Below, piece after piece: positions 35,230-45,501 of a stretch of DNA of 64,000 nt. The translations under genes and the position numbers were made by a program. Origin of the DNA: Kaistella palustris DSM 21579 (GTDB taxonomy: Bacteria; Bacteroidota; Bacteroidia; Flavobacteriales; Weeksellaceae); NCBI RefSeq assembly GCF_000422265.1, contig NZ_KE383813.1, forward strand, positions 111,919 through 175,918, written 5' to 3'. The notes under the pieces are model-generated. The model was not told the origin of the DNA. It did no database searches and saw nothing but the letters and a program-made list of their open reading frames with translations. Numbering within the stretch: the first letter of the stretch is position 1; each line of letters starts with the position of its first letter.

Positions 35230-37002
35230 TTAAAGCGGTTTTACCTGTTCCAAAAACCAGGTTTTTACATCACCCTCCAGTTCGTTTTCAAGTTTTTCGC
35301 GGCACCATTCGTGATAGGAATTCAGCCAGTCTTTTTCAGGTTCGGTAAGCAGGTCCGCAGCGATGACATTCCGGTCAAAAGGACAGATGGTCAGCGTTTC
35401 GAAATCATAGAAAGTACCGAAATCAGTGGTTTCCTTTTCGCGTACGGCGATCAGGTTCTCATGACGGATGCCGTAATGGTTCTCATAATAAAATCCGGGC
35501 TCGTTGGAAAGCACCATACCCGGGATCAGATCCTGCATGTTCATATCTTTGCGGATATTTTGCGGACCTTCGTGAACATTCATAAAACTGCCAACGCCGT
35601 GGCCAGTTCCGTGGTTGTAATCCTTACCTTCCTTCCAAAGGGCGAGTCTGGCAAAGGCATCCAGCTGAACGCCGCGCGTTCCTTTTGGAAATTTCACCAT
35701 CGACAGTTGAATAAGCCCTTTCAAGGCCAAAGTGCAGTTGTGTTTAAATTCTTCCGAAGGTTTGCCGAGCGCCAAAGTCCGCGTGATGTCGGTGGTTCCT
35801 TCAAGGTACTGTCCGCCGGAATCCACAAGAATCGTGGCCTCGGCAGTGACTTCCTTACATTCTTCCTGTTTCGCGGAATAATGCATGATAGCGCCATTTT
35901 CTTTAAAACCAACGATACTGCCAAAACTTTCTCCAACAAAATTCTTTCCCTCCGAGCGGAAGCCGCGGAGTTTTTCGCCGACCGTAAATTCACTCATAGG
36001 TTCTTTGCCAACCTGCGAAGTGAGCCAGTGAAGGAACTTGACCATGGCAACTCCATCGCGCTGCATTACCGTTCGGAAGCCTTGGAGTTCGACAGGGTTT
36101 TTAATGGCTTTCATTAAATTCCCGGGAACGGGTGCTTTGATGAATGTATTATTTTCTTTTAATGCTTCGAAAATGGACTGGTTGCTGTTCGGTGAAATAA
36201 GTATTTTTTCATCTTTAATGTCTTTCAGATCTTCAAAGAAGTTGTCGTAAGGCATCATTTTTACGCAGGAATCATCGAGTTGCTTTCTGGCATCGGTTTC
36301 AAGCTTATCGAGATCCACATAAAGTTTCGCCTCGTTCTTTGTCAGTAAAATATAGCCCAGAAATACAGGATTTGCCTGTACATCGCTGCCGCGAAGGTTT
36401 AAGGTCCAGGCTACATCATCTAAACTCGATATAAGATGTACGGACGCACCGAGCTCCTCCATTTTATTTCGGATATCGTTGAGTTTTTCGGTGACCGATT
36501 TTCCGGCCCGTTCTACGGGATGCACGAATACAGGATTTTTCCTCGCGCTTGCATTCCGATCGGTCCAGATGTCTTTCAACAGCGGAAGATCGACGATTTT
36601 ACGGCCTTTCGCTGACAGTTTTTCCTGCAGAAGCTGCCAGTTGGCGTGGGAAGTAGCCAACGCATTGACGGCGACTTTGCCGCCTTCCGGAATTTCGGAA
36701 ATGATCCAGTCGATATAATCAGGTGTGCCATCCATACCGTCTTTATAAAGATCGATACCCGATCCGGCGAGTTCTTTGGGCGCCTGCACAAAATAACGGC
36801 CGTCTGTCCATAAGCCCGCTTTGTCTTTGGTAACTACCACAAATCCTGCAGAACCTGTAAACCCCGAAAGCCAGGTGCGCTCCTGCCACTCCGCGGGCAG
36901 ATATTCGCTCATGTGCGGATCCGCGGAATAAATGATAAACGCGCCGATATTGTTTTCCTGCATTTTTTGGCGCAGTGCCGATATTTTTTCAGATGCTGTC
37001 AT
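35230..37002 (-). CDS. aminopeptidase P family protein (Xaa-Pro aminopeptidase, M24B)
   Basis: A 590-residue cytosolic metallopeptidase of the long three-domain type. Two creatinase-like N-domains (about 1-300) precede the pita-bread catalytic domain. Its metal ligands are seen in ILVDSGGQYLEGTTDITRT (two Asp), GTGHGVGSFMNVHEGP (His), LSNEPGFYY (Glu) and RHENLIAV (Glu). It removes N-terminal residues that precede proline. The C-terminal about 60 residues (FDRNVIAADLLTEPEKDWLN) are the usual extension of this long form. It is monocistronic. Confidence 0.95.
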   Translation of the reverse strand: MTASEKISALRQKMQENNIGAFIIYSADPHMSEYLPAEWQERTWLSGFTGSAGFVVVTKDKAGLWTDGRYFVQAPKELAGSGIDLYKDGMDGTPDYIDWIISEIPEGGKVAVNALATSHANWQLLQEKLSAKGRKIVDLPLLKDIWTDRNASARKNPVFVHPVERAGKSVTEKLNDIRNKMEELGASVHLISSLDDVAWTLNLRGSDVQANPVFLGYILLTKNEAKLYVDLDKLETDARKQLDDSCVKMMPYDNFFEDLKDIKDEKILISPNSNQSIFEALKENNTFIKAPVPGNLMKAIKNPVELQGFRTVMQRDGVAMVKFLHWLTSQVGKEPMSEFTVGEKLRGFRSEGKNFVGESFGSIVGFKENGAIMHYSAKQEECKEVTAEATILVDSGGQYLEGTTDITRTLALGKPSEEFKHNCTLALKGLIQLSMVKFPKGTRGVQLDAFARLALWKEGKDYNHGTGHGVGSFMNVHEGPQNIRKDMNMQDLIPGMVLSNEPGFYYENHYGIRHENLIAVREKETTDFGTFYDFETLTICPFDRNVIAADLLTEPEKDWLNSYHEWCREKLENELEGDVKTWFLEQVKPL

Positions 37003-37180
37003 GTGATAATATTTTCACCGAATTTACGAAGAAATCAAGAGGTGAAAAAAGTCTTAGTGCTAAAGTTTTACTAAAAATCCCGGCTGCAATTTAAAGTTGT
37101 ATGGGCGTTTTCGGTGTCGGTCAGATTCGTCGCGGGAATAATTTAGAAAAGTTACCGGAAAAATGTGGATCTTGATTTAT

Positions 37181-37247
37181 AGCCGCGATTGAAACGGCAT
37201 CCCCAGCCCCGAAGCCGGGGCTGGGATATAGTGGAAAGCGCGACCCG
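37181..37247 (+). repeat. dispersed palindrome-containing repeat, copy 2
   Basis: AGCCGCGATTGAAACGGCAT, then the palindrome CCCAGCCCCGAAGCCGGGGCTGGG, given here only by its arms (CCCAGCCCC / GGGGCTGGG), then ATATAGTGGAAAGCGCGACCC. The flanks match the copy at 25921-25980 read on the opposite strand, but the central palindrome differs, so the hairpin is kept while its sequence changes. Confidence 0.7.
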
Positions 37248-37310
37248 ACTTCGGAACAGCTCAAATCCAGGTTGCTCCTGAAAAAAATACGCATTTTACG
37301 AAAGCTGAAA

Positions 37311-37345
37311 ACAAAAAAAATGTACTGAAACGGGTTCAGTACATT
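37311..37345 (-). terminator. rho-independent terminator after the TPR gene
   Basis: A perfect 11-bp stem AATGTACTGAA / TTCAGTACATT with a 5-nt loop; on the minus strand it is followed by a T-rich tract. It lies 27 nt past the TPR gene's stop. Confidence 0.88.
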
Positions 37346-37371
37346 TTGGATTAGATTGATTCTGCAAAAGT

Positions 37372-38763
37372 TTATTTTCCTTCGGCAGCCTTCATGGCAG
37401 CTTCCTTGGCTTTGAATTCCTGGAATTTTGCTTCATTCTTATTGGACTGATAAAGTCCTTTGAGCAGTCTTACAGCCTCTAAATTGTTGGGATCATACTG
37501 GTACCATTTTTCCGCATAAGGCAAGGTTGCCGCAAGTCTGGCGCGGCGGGCTTCGATGATTTTGTTGGCTGCATCTGGTTTTCCCGCTTTTTTGGCAGCG
37601 TTGTAATCGTCGATGGCTTTGGCATCATCACCCATGGTCAGATACGTAAGGTTTTGCCATGCCTCTACATAGTCGGGCTTCAGTTCAAGAGATTTCTTGT
37701 AGGATGCTACAGCTTCAGCTTCGGTTGCAGGATCTTTGCTCTGCAATACACCGAGATTATACCACGCATTGGAATCGGTAGGGTTTTTTGCTACGGTAGA
37801 TTTTAGTGTAGCCACGAAATCATCCATCTTACCGGCTTTGTAATAAGCAGTTCCCTGAAATTCTGCGAGCTTGGTGCTTTTGGGGAATTTCTTCATGCCG
37901 GCATCAATAAGTGCGAGCGCCGCATCGTATTTCCCGTCTTCGATGAGTAAAGCGGCGTTGGTCTCATACAGTTCCTGCTCAATATTTTTGGACTTGTCCA
38001 TTTTGAAATCGGTGTAATCAGCAGCATCGCCCATCTTTTTGTAAAGGTCCCAAGCTGTTTTTGAAAGATTCTCAAGAGCACCTGATTTCTTGTTTTTCGC
38101 GGTATACGTGGTTTCCGCGCCGGTATATCCCGAAGAGATCAACTCATCGTAAACCTTAATTGCAGCGGGACGGTTCTGTGCAAGGGCGTAATTTAAACCG
38201 GCATAATACAGATACTGTTTATTATCCTGTCCGCCGGCCTTTAAAAGGTCATACACTTCCTCAAACTTCGGCGCTGCCGCAGCGTAGTTTTTTGCATTGT
38301 AATAATCCATTGCGGCTTTGTTGGCAGATTCGATAAGCGGGTTGATCGTGTTGGCGATCTTTCCGGTAAGCGTGGGATTGTAAGTTTCTTCTTTCAAACC
38401 CTGAATGCCCGATTTATCTGCAGCTTCTTTGCCCACGTAGTACACTTTGTTCTTGGAACTGTCTTTTCCGGTATAGATTTTCATTTTTCCCAGGTCCGTC
38501 ATTTTTGCAAGATAAGTAGCTCCTTCTGCGCTTTTTCCTGCTTTTAGAAGGGACATGCCTTTGGCATAATAATACTGCTCCTGAACGGAAGGCTCCAACA
38601 TATACGTTTGCCCACCCATTGCTGCTTCTGCAGCTGTGATCTGCGCATTGGCAGCCGACATATCACCCGCCTCTACTGCCTTTGCAGCTGCAGCGATCTC
38701 TTTTTTCTGCGCCATCGCAAAAGTCATTGAAACTAATGCTGCGCTTAAAAATATTTTTTTCAT
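37372..38763 (-). CDS. exported tetratricopeptide repeat protein
   Basis: A 463-residue protein with a signal peptide (MKKIFLSAALVSMTFAMAQ). The mature part is Ala/Lys-rich and helical with TPR units, for example NAWYNLGVLQSKDPATEAEA and YVEAWQNLTYLTMGDDAKAI. It is probably a periplasmic or outer-membrane-associated scaffold for protein interactions; no enzyme motif is seen. It lies 32 nt downstream of gyrA on the same strand, so it may be co-transcribed, although it has its own terminator. Confidence 0.88.
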   Translation of the reverse strand: MKKIFLSAALVSMTFAMAQKKEIAAAAKAVEAGDMSAANAQITAAEAAMGGQTYMLEPSVQEQYYYAKGMSLLKAGKSAEGATYLAKMTDLGKMKIYTGKDSSKNKVYYVGKEAADKSGIQGLKEETYNPTLTGKIANTINPLIESANKAAMDYYNAKNYAAAAPKFEEVYDLLKAGGQDNKQYLYYAGLNYALAQNRPAAIKVYDELISSGYTGAETTYTAKNKKSGALENLSKTAWDLYKKMGDAADYTDFKMDKSKNIEQELYETNAALLIEDGKYDAALALIDAGMKKFPKSTKLAEFQGTAYYKAGKMDDFVATLKSTVAKNPTDSNAWYNLGVLQSKDPATEAEAVASYKKSLELKPDYVEAWQNLTYLTMGDDAKAIDDYNAAKKAGKPDAANKIIEARRARLAATLPYAEKWYQYDPNNLEAVRLLKGLYQSNKNEAKFQEFKAKEAAMKAAEGK

Positions 38764-38795
38764 TATATTATTTTTAAAAAAAATTGGTTTAAAAT

Positions 38796-41408
38796 TTATT
38801 CTGAATCGTTGTCTTCTTCACCGTCATCAGCTGCGGCGGTTTCATCTTCGGGAACGCCTGCATCGTCTGTTGGCGTCACTTCAGTTTCAATGGTAACCTC
38901 ACCATCGGTGATTTCCAGGTTTTCCATTTCGGCTTCTTCTTCAATTTCCTCCACATCTTTGTCCATTTCCACTTTTGCAATAGCCGCAATGGAATCGTTT
39001 TTCTTGAGGTTGATGACTTTTACACCCTGTGTATTTCGGCCCATCACGCGCATTTCATCCATTCCCATTCTAATGGCTACACCGGATTTGTTAATGATCA
39101 TCAGACCGTCATCGTCGGTCACCATTTGAATGGCGATCAGATTACCGGTCTTCTCGGTGATATTTAAGGTAATTACCCCTTTGCCACCGCGGTTCGTTAT
39201 ACGGTAATCCTCTACCGCCGTACGCTTGCCGTAGCCATGTTCAGAAACTACCAAAACAGTTTCATTCTGCACATCGTCCACAACGATCATGCCAATGACT
39301 TCGTCGCCTTCGTCCAGTGAAATACCACGGACACCAATGGAGCCACGACCTACGGCACGGGCTTTTTCTTCTGGAAAACGGATACATTTCCCGTTTTTGG
39401 TCGCGATCATGATCTCGGAACTGCCGTTCGTTAATCTTGCACCTAACAGCTGGTCGTTATCACGGATCTCAATCGCATTCACCCCGTTTGTTCTTGGTCT
39501 CGAATAAGCCTCCAGAGAGGTTTTCTTGATGGTTCCGTTTTTGGTGATCATCACCACATTCATCTGTTTTACATAATCCACATCTTTCAGATCATTGGTT
39601 CTGATGTATGCTTTGATCTTGTCGTCGGGTGCAATATTGATGAGATTCTGCACGGCGCGCCCCTTTGATGTTTTGGAACCTTCAGGAATTTCGAAAACTC
39701 TTAACCAGAAACATTTTCCTTTCTCGGTAAAGAAAAGCATATACTGGTGATTGGTTGCCGCTACAATATATTCCAGGAAATCTTCATCTCTGGTAGTTGC
39801 TGCACGGTTTCCTACGCCGCCACGGCTTTGTACTTTATATTCCGACAGCGAGGTTCTTTTGATATAACCTGCGTGAGAGATGGTTAGTACAACTTTTTCG
39901 TCGGGAATAAGGTCTTCGATGGACATTTCGCCGCCTGAGTAATCTATTTCTGAGCGTCTTTCGTCGCCGTATTTTTCTCTGATTTCAATTAATTCATTTT
40001 TAATGATCTCGAATCTGCGATCTTCATTGGCAAGAATATCTTCCAGGTCTTTGATCAGGTTCATGATCTCTTCGTATTCCGCCCGGATCTTGTCGAGCTC
40101 CATTCCTGTCAGTCGCGCCAACCTTAAATCAAGGATGGACTGGGCCTGAATGTCAGAAAGGTCGAATTCATTGATCAAACCGGTCTTGGCTTCGGCAGGA
40201 TTCGCGCTGTGGCGGATGATCGCAATGGCTTTATCGAGATCATCCTGGGTGCCGATCACCTTCATGAATCCTTCCAGGATATGCGCGCGCTCCTTAGCCT
40301 TCTTCAATTCGTATTCGGTTCTGCGCACGATCACTTCATGGCGGTGATCCACGAAGTGGTGAATAAGATCTTTGAGATTCAATTGCTCCGGTCTTCCTTT
40401 TACCAATGCAATATTGTTTACACTGAATGAAGTCTGGATTGAGGAATATTTATAAAGCATATTCAGAACAACGTTCGGAATTGCATCATTTTTCAGTTCA
40501 TATACGATTCGCAGACCGTTTCGGTCGGACTCATCGCGGATCTCGTAGATACCGGGAATCTTTTCGTCCTTTACCAGTTCTGCAGTACGTGCGATCATCT
40601 CGGCTTTATTGACCTGATATGGGATTTCGGTAACGATGATCGCATTTCTGTTGCCGATCTCTTCAAAGTTCACCTTTGCACGGAGTACGATACGGCCACG
40701 CCCTGTATGGAAAGCATCACGCACACCGTCATAACCATAAATAATTCCACCTGTTGGGAAATCGGGAGCGATGATGTGCTTCATCAATTCATCGATGGTG
40801 ATTTCTCTGTTATCGATGTAAGCCACAATGGCATTAATGCTTTCAGTAAGGTTATGCGGCGCCATGTTGGTCGCCATACCTACGGCGATACCCGAAGTTC
40901 CATTAACCAGAAGATTCGGGATCTTGGTCGGCATTACGGTAGGTTCCGTAAGTGAATCATCGAAGTTATTCTGAAAATCAACGGTATCTTTATCAAGGTC
41001 GGCAAGGATCTCATCAGAAATTTTCTGCAGTCTGGCTTCGGTATAACGCATTGCTGCCGGCGGATCACCATCCATAGAACCGAAGTTACCCTGGCCATCG
41101 ACCTGCGGATAACGCAGACTCCACGGTTGCGCCATACGCACCATTGCATCGTACACGGAAGTATCACCGTGCGGGTGATATTTACCGAGAACATCACCAA
41201 CGATTCTCGCGGATTTTAAATATTTTCTGTTAGAAAAAACGCCCAGTCCGTACATACCGTAAAGGACTCTTCTGTGAACCGGCTTCAAGCCATCTCTTAC
41301 ATCGGGTAACGCTCTGGAAACGATTACCGACATCGAATAATCGATATAAGAGGATTTCATTTCATCAACAATGTTGATAGGAATTAACCTTTCTCCTTCT
41401 TTATGCAT
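38796..41408 (-). CDS. gyrA: DNA gyrase subunit A
   Basis: An 870-residue type IIA topoisomerase subunit. The catalytic Tyr122 is in AMRYTEARL. The quinolone-resistance-determining region reads [17 protein letters not shown], with Thr83 and Asp87 in E. coli numbering, which happens to coincide here. The C-terminal DNA-wrapping beta-pinwheel starts near residue 500 and includes the GyrA-box-like QSRGGVGN. The last about 60 residues are very acidic, as usual. It introduces negative supercoils with GyrB. The long acidic tail and lack of an insertion separate it from ParC. Confidence 0.97.
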   Translation of the reverse strand: MHKEGERLIPINIVDEMKSSYIDYSMSVIVSRALPDVRDGLKPVHRRVLYGMYGLGVFSNRKYLKSARIVGDVLGKYHPHGDTSVYDAMVRMAQPWSLRYPQVDGQGNFGSMDGDPPAAMRYTEARLQKISDEILADLDKDTVDFQNNFDDSLTEPTVMPTKIPNLLVNGTSGIAVGMATNMAPHNLTESINAIVAYIDNREITIDELMKHIIAPDFPTGGIIYGYDGVRDAFHTGRGRIVLRAKVNFEEIGNRNAIIVTEIPYQVNKAEMIARTAELVKDEKIPGIYEIRDESDRNGLRIVYELKNDAIPNVVLNMLYKYSSIQTSFSVNNIALVKGRPEQLNLKDLIHHFVDHRHEVIVRRTEYELKKAKERAHILEGFMKVIGTQDDLDKAIAIIRHSANPAEAKTGLINEFDLSDIQAQSILDLRLARLTGMELDKIRAEYEEIMNLIKDLEDILANEDRRFEIIKNELIEIREKYGDERRSEIDYSGGEMSIEDLIPDEKVVLTISHAGYIKRTSLSEYKVQSRGGVGNRAATTRDEDFLEYIVAATNHQYMLFFTEKGKCFWLRVFEIPEGSKTSKGRAVQNLINIAPDDKIKAYIRTNDLKDVDYVKQMNVVMITKNGTIKKTSLEAYSRPRTNGVNAIEIRDNDQLLGARLTNGSSEIMIATKNGKCIRFPEEKARAVGRGSIGVRGISLDEGDEVIGMIVVDDVQNETVLVVSEHGYGKRTAVEDYRITNRGGKGVITLNITEKTGNLIAIQMVTDDDGLMIINKSGVAIRMGMDEMRVMGRNTQGVKVINLKKNDSIAAIAKVEMDKDVEEIEEEAEMENLEITDGEVTIETEVTPTDDAGVPEDETAAADDGEEDNDSE

Positions 41409-41522
41409 AAATGTTTTTTAAATAAGATGAAAATCAGAGGTTTAGAACCTGCGCTGATTTATCCTAACTTCTTGGTTTTAATAAGGGGCTAATTTACAAA
41501 AAAATTACCGATTTTTGCGCTG

Positions 41523-41530
41523 TAAATTTG
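41523..41530 (+). promoter_or_regulatory. candidate -7 box of the DUF4286 gene
   Basis: TAAATTTG fits TAnnTTTG 30 nt before the ATG at 41560; a TTTTTG lies too close upstream to be a standard -33 box. Confidence 0.3.
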
Positions 41531-41559
41531 TGCTGTAACCATAAAAAAAACATAAAATA

Positions 41560-41874
41560 ATGACTGTTGTGAGCCTGACTTTTCATACCCTGAACCACCG
41601 CCAGGAAGAGTGGGAAAATTATCTGCACACAGAATTCCCCCAAATGATAGAAAATCTTTTCGACGTTGATAAATATATGCTTGCCGATGTGGAAAGCGAG
41701 ATGATCGCCGAAGGAAAAAACACAAACCTCCTCCTCTTTTTCGACAGTGTTGACCGGCGTGATGATTTTCTGGGTATAGAACTGAAAAATATCTCAGAAA
41801 GACTGGAACAGAAATTTGGCGAAGATGTGATGCTCTTCAGAACGCTGCTGCATCCGCGAAATTCGAGAATATAA
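41560..41874 (+). CDS. DUF4286 family protein
   Basis: A 104-residue soluble protein, MTVVSLTFHTL at the start and VMLFRTLLHPRNSRI at the end. Its size and pattern (a beta-strand, a helical WENYLHTEF segment, then NTNLLLFFDSVDRRDDFL) match the DUF4286 family, common in Bacteroidota next to housekeeping genes and of unknown function. It is divergent from gyrA and convergent with the acyl-CoA reductase gene, whose stop lies 11 nt away. Confidence 0.8.
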   Translation: MTVVSLTFHTLNHRQEEWENYLHTEFPQMIENLFDVDKYMLADVESEMIAEGKNTNLLLFFDSVDRRDDFLGIELKNISERLEQKFGEDVMLFRTLLHPRNSRI

Positions 41875-41885
41875 ACCGGTGGTGT

Positions 41886-42920
41886 TTAGATCACCTCCAG
41901 AAAACGCATGGTATCCACATGGTCTGCATAAGTGTCCAGACCGGGATGCTGCGCCTCTCCGAAACCTATAGAATCAAAACCCAGACCGGGATCTGCCACA
42001 ATAGTCTGAATATCTTTCTCGTTTTCACGAAGGAAATCCTGTACCTCTGCAATAGCTGAATAACGGGAGAAATGAAGCACTGCCAGCGGCGAAAAGAGCT
42101 GCTCATCTTCCTTCAGAAGCACAAAATTATTATCCCAGAACTGTTCCTGATTCAGCAGGTAGACAGCGCGGTTGTATTCGTAGTTATTGGCGTATTTATG
42201 GTGGTTAATAATACCTTTGAATTTCAGGAAACTTTCGAACAAACGGTCGATCTTAAAATCTTCAGGAATAAACAGGCGCGTTACATTTCTGCAGCCCAAG
42301 CCGTAATACCGGAAAATATCTTCCGCCAGAAGCTCCAGCTCGGCCGAAGTTTCAGCACCACTTAAAACCGCCACTGAAGTTCTGTTTTTACGGATGATAC
42401 TCAGGTGATCCTTAAAGTAATACTCCAGGTAGCGCGCGGTATTATTGCTTCCTGTAGCGATTACCGCATCAAAGTCTTCAAGCTTTTCTACAAATTCATA
42501 ACTAAGTGAACTTTCGGCAAATTCCTGCCATTTCCGAAGCAGGAAAGGCAACAGCCGTTTATCTTTTGACGACAGTTTTATCACCGCAATATGATTGCTC
42601 AGTATCACTGAAATTACATCGTGAAAGCCAACCATCGGGATGTTGCCTGCCAGAATCAGGCCTACACGCTTTTGAGTTTTCGAAGGCTGATAGTGAGAAA
42701 GCCATCCGCTGAGTTGAGATTCTGTCAGCAGTTCAGCCCACTGCGAAAGTGCAAATTTTTGATTTTCTAAGGTAAACCACGGATTTTCAATTTCCGATTT
42801 CTTTAATAATGCTGAAAATTCCGCATTAACTTCATTATCATTTTCAGGATCTGCATTTAAAAAATTATTAATGAGGGCACCTAACCTGCAAAGTCCTGAA
42901 ATTTGTTTTTCTATAGTCAT
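41886..42920 (-). CDS. acyl-CoA reductase (LuxC-like family)
   Basis: A 344-residue protein of the LuxC/acyl-CoA reductase family, a branch of the aldehyde dehydrogenase fold. VGLILAGNIPMVGFHDVI and VIKLSSKDKRLLPFLLRKW fit the nucleotide-binding part, and YYGLGCRNVTRLFIP contains the probable catalytic Cys. The family reduces activated fatty acyl groups to aldehydes with NADPH. The protein is shorter than Photobacterium LuxC (about 480 residues). Divergently transcribed from the ferredoxin gene next door, a conserved Bacteroidota arrangement as far as I recall. Confidence 0.85.
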   Translation of the reverse strand: MTIEKQISGLCRLGALINNFLNADPENDNEVNAEFSALLKKSEIENPWFTLENQKFALSQWAELLTESQLSGWLSHYQPSKTQKRVGLILAGNIPMVGFHDVISVILSNHIAVIKLSSKDKRLLPFLLRKWQEFAESSLSYEFVEKLEDFDAVIATGSNNTARYLEYYFKDHLSIIRKNRTSVAVLSGAETSAELELLAEDIFRYYGLGCRNVTRLFIPEDFKIDRLFESFLKFKGIINHHKYANNYEYNRAVYLLNQEQFWDNNFVLLKEDEQLFSPLAVLHFSRYSAIAEVQDFLRENEKDIQTIVADPGLGFDSIGFGEAQHPGLDTYADHVDTMRFLEVI

Positions 42921-42947
42921 AATAAAGAAAATTGAGGGAATTTTTAG

Positions 42948-42955
42948 TAATTTTG
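42948..42955 (+). promoter_or_regulatory. candidate -7 box of the ferredoxin gene
   Basis: TAATTTTG fits TAnnTTTG 27 nt before the ATG at 42982, within the 61-bp divergent spacer. No clear -33 box. Confidence 0.3.
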
Positions 42956-42981
42956 TGCAAATTTAAAAAATAAAAGTAGCA

Positions 42982-43332
42982 ATGGCTATCAGAATAACAG
43001 ATGAATGTATAAATTGTGGCGCCTGCGAACCGGAATGCCCCAACAATGCAATATATGAAGGTGCAGTAGACTGGAAAGCGTCCGACGGCACAGCGCTGAA
43101 AGGCAAAGTAGTGCTGAAATCCGGTTTGGCAATTGATGCAGACGCCCCACAGGAGCCGGTAAGCGATGACATCTACTTCATTGTCACCGATAAATGTACG
43201 GAATGTATCGGTTTCCACGAGGAACCCCAGTGTGCTGCAGTTTGCCCTGTCGACTGCTGCATACCGGATGAAGATAACGTGGAATCTGAAGAAAGCTTGC
43301 TGGAGAAGAAAGCTTTTTTACACGGAGAATAG
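42982..43332 (+). CDS. 4Fe-4S dicluster ferredoxin
   Basis: A 116-residue ferredoxin with two cluster motifs: CINCGACEPECPNNA at about 11-25 and CTECIGF...CAAVCPVDCC at about 73-97. The insertion between CTEC and the last Cys is typical of the YfhL/Bacteroidota type. The acidic C-terminal tail (EDNVESEESLLEKKA) is also usual. Low-potential electron carrier of the cytosol; partner unknown. Its transcript ends at the strong terminator at 43338, so it is separate from serC. Confidence 0.93.
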   Translation: MAIRITDECINCGACEPECPNNAIYEGAVDWKASDGTALKGKVVLKSGLAIDADAPQEPVSDDIYFIVTDKCTECIGFHEEPQCAAVCPVDCCIPDEDNVESEESLLEKKAFLHGE

Positions 43333-43337
43333 TAATT

Positions 43338-43366
43338 CTGCTCACGCACTGTGAGCAGTTTTTTTT
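43338..43366 (+). terminator. rho-independent terminator of the ferredoxin gene
   Basis: A perfect 8-bp stem CTGCTCAC / GTGAGCAG, GCACT loop and eight T residues, 5 nt after the stop codon. Confidence 0.92.
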
Positions 43367-43432
43367 ACGCTATATCCTACAAAAAACACCAACCACGATG
43401 TGCATTCTTACACTTCGTACAAAATAACAAAA

Positions 43433-44497
43433 ATGAATAAAAAGCACAATTTCAGCGCCGGACCCTGCATTTTACCACAGGAAGTTTTCGAAAAATCGGC
43501 CGCCGCAATTCTGGATTTTAACGGCATTGGACTTTCACTGCTGGAGATTTCCCACCGCAGCAAGGACTTTGTTCCCGTGATGGAGGAAGCCCGCGCAATT
43601 GTAAAAAGATTGCTGAACCTGAATGATGACTATGAAGTAATATTTGTAGGCGGTGGCGCAAGTCTGCAGTTTCTGATGGTTCCTTTTAACCTCATGAAGG
43701 CCGAAAATGGGAAAGCTGCGTATCTGGATACGGGCACCTGGGCCGCCGGCGCGATCAAGGAAGCTAAAAAACTCGGCACTGTAGATGTGGTAGGTTCCTC
43801 CAAAGCTGATAACTATTCATTTATACCTAAAGATTATAAAGTCGGCAACGAATACGACTATTTTCACTGTACGTCCAACAATACCATTTACGGAACGCAG
43901 ATGAAATCTTTTCCGGAGGTTGATACTTTAATGGTTTGCGATATGAGTTCCGATATTTTTTCACGTCAGCTCGATTTCTCAAAATTCGATGTGATCTATG
44001 CGGGAGCGCAGAAAAACATGGGTCCTGCCGGCGTAACTATGGTGGTCGTAAAAAAAGAAATACTTGGGAAAACAGGCCGGGATATACCTTCATACCTCGA
44101 TTATTCCCTGCATATTGCCAAGGAATCCATGTTCAACACGCCGCCGGTCTTCCCGGTTTATGCGACGCTGCTCACGCTTCAGCATCTTGAAAAAAACGGT
44201 GGAATTGCTGCCGCAGAAAAAAGAAACGAAGCAAAAGCTGAACTTCTTTACAGTGAAATCGACAAAAATCCACTTTTTGAAACATTCTGTAACAAAGAAG
44301 ACCGCTCGCTGATGAATGTATCCTTCAAGTTACTTGACGAAAGTAAAAAAGAAACCTTCGATGCTGCGTGGAAAGAAGCCGGAATTAACGGGCTGAACGG
44401 TCACCGCAGTTTGGGTGGCTACCGCGCTAGTCTTTACAACGCTTTACCATTAGAAAGTGTTCAGGTATTGGTTGACGTAATGAAATCTTTAAAGTAA
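43433..44497 (+). CDS. serC: 3-phosphoserine/phosphohydroxythreonine transaminase
   Basis: A 354-residue PLP enzyme. The start at ATG 43433 gives the usual KHNFSAGPCILPQEV opening; an upstream start would add an unlikely leader. The PLP lysine lies in YAGAQKNMGPAGVTMVVV. The C-terminal GLNGHRSLGGYRASLYNA is a family signature. It converts 3-phosphohydroxypyruvate to phosphoserine, the second step of serine synthesis. It forms an operon with serA 40 nt downstream and the DUF1015 gene. Confidence 0.97.
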   Translation: MNKKHNFSAGPCILPQEVFEKSAAAILDFNGIGLSLLEISHRSKDFVPVMEEARAIVKRLLNLNDDYEVIFVGGGASLQFLMVPFNLMKAENGKAAYLDTGTWAAGAIKEAKKLGTVDVVGSSKADNYSFIPKDYKVGNEYDYFHCTSNNTIYGTQMKSFPEVDTLMVCDMSSDIFSRQLDFSKFDVIYAGAQKNMGPAGVTMVVVKKEILGKTGRDIPSYLDYSLHIAKESMFNTPPVFPVYATLLTLQHLEKNGGIAAAEKRNEAKAELLYSEIDKNPLFETFCNKEDRSLMNVSFKLLDESKKETFDAAWKEAGINGLNGHRSLGGYRASLYNALPLESVQVLVDVMKSLK

Positions 44498-44537
44498 AGT
44501 AATAACACAGCAATTTTTGCAACCGTAAATTCACAAT

Positions 44538-45497
44538 ATGAAAGTTTTAGCAAACGACGGAATCTCAAACGCCGGAATCGAAGCTTTAAAGAAAGATAAC
44601 ATTGAATTTGTAGAGGCTAAAGTCTCTCAGGAACATTTGGCAGATTTCATTAATGAAAACCAGATCGATGTATTGCTGGTCCGCAGTGCGACTAAAGTGC
44701 GCCGTGATCTGATCGATGCCTGTCCCGGTTTGAAAATCGTAGGCCGTGGCGGCGTGGGTATGGATAACATCGATGTGGAATATGCCATTGAAAAAGGACT
44801 TTACGTAATTAATACACCGAAGGCTTCGTCGCGGTCGGTTGCAGAGATGGTTTTCGGGCATTTCCTCTCCCTGGCTCGTTTCCTGCACGAATCTAACCGT
44901 ATGATGCCACTTGAAGGCGATACCCAGTTCAAAGCTTTAAAAAAGTCATATTCGAAAGCCGTAGAACTTGAAGGTAAGACTTTAGGTGTTGTAGGTTTTG
45001 GCGGTATAGGTCAGGAAGTTCTGAAAATCGGAATTGCTCTGGGAATGAAAGTCAAAGTGCTGACACGCCATCCGAAAACCGAAAGACTGGCGCTGCAGTT
45101 TTTTGATGGCCAGTCCGTAAGTTTCGAGATTTCTTCGGTTCAGGATTGGGATGCATTTTTGAAGGATGTCGACTTTTTAAGCCTTAATACACCGAAAACG
45201 AAAGGATATATAATCGATACGCCGCAGTTCGAAAAAATGAAAGATGGCATTTTTATTGTAAACACTGCCAGAGGCGGCGTTCTGAATGAAGTGGCACTTC
45301 TGGAATTTATCGATTCGGGAAAAGTTGCCGGTGCTGCCCTGGATGTTTTCGAGAACGAGCCCACGCCGGAACTTCCGCTTCTCATGCATCCAAATCTTTC
45401 ACTTTCTCCGCATCTGGGCGGTAATACACTCGATGCTCAGGAGAAGATCGGAACCGAACTTGCGCAACAAATTATTGACATTAAAAAGAAACTATAG
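44538..45497 (+). CDS. serA: D-3-phosphoglycerate dehydrogenase
   Basis: A 319-residue D-2-hydroxyacid dehydrogenase, the short form without an ACT regulatory domain. NAD-binding [20 protein letters not shown]; catalytic Arg in [11 protein letters not shown]; Glu in FENEP; His in LSPHLGGNT. The substrate-loop segment [20 protein letters not shown] is typical. It oxidises 3-phosphoglycerate, the first step of serine synthesis. Its position after serC makes the substrate assignment secure. Without an ACT domain, direct serine feedback is unlikely. Confidence 0.95.
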   Translation: MKVLANDGISNAGIEALKKDNIEFVEAKVSQEHLADFINENQIDVLLVRSATKVRRDLIDACPGLKIVGRGGVGMDNIDVEYAIEKGLYVINTPKASSRSVAEMVFGHFLSLARFLHESNRMMPLEGDTQFKALKKSYSKAVELEGKTLGVVGFGGIGQEVLKIGIALGMKVKVLTRHPKTERLALQFFDGQSVSFEISSVQDWDAFLKDVDFLSLNTPKTKGYIIDTPQFEKMKDGIFIVNTARGGVLNEVALLEFIDSGKVAGAALDVFENEPTPELPLLMHPNLSLSPHLGGNTLDAQEKIGTELAQQIIDIKKKL

Positions 45498-45501
45498 AGA
45501 A

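Larger units (their letters stand above)
37003..37371. other. intergenic region with dispersed repeat and terminator
   Basis: No gene. It contains the promoter side of the aminopeptidase gene, a palindromic dispersed repeat (37181-37247) and the terminator of the TPR gene (37311-37345). Confidence 0.7.

Noticed and set aside
35209-36117. 302-residue plus-strand open frame
   Set aside because: Shadow of the aminopeptidase P gene on the opposite strand, which has all catalytic residues.
40707-41200. Several open frames antisense or out of frame within gyrA
   Set aside because: gyrA is intact and conserved throughout; these are shadows.
40000-41200. Quinolone resistance call from Thr83 in GyrA
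   Set aside because: Thr at this position is wild type in several bacteria; without relatives for comparison no resistance claim can be made.
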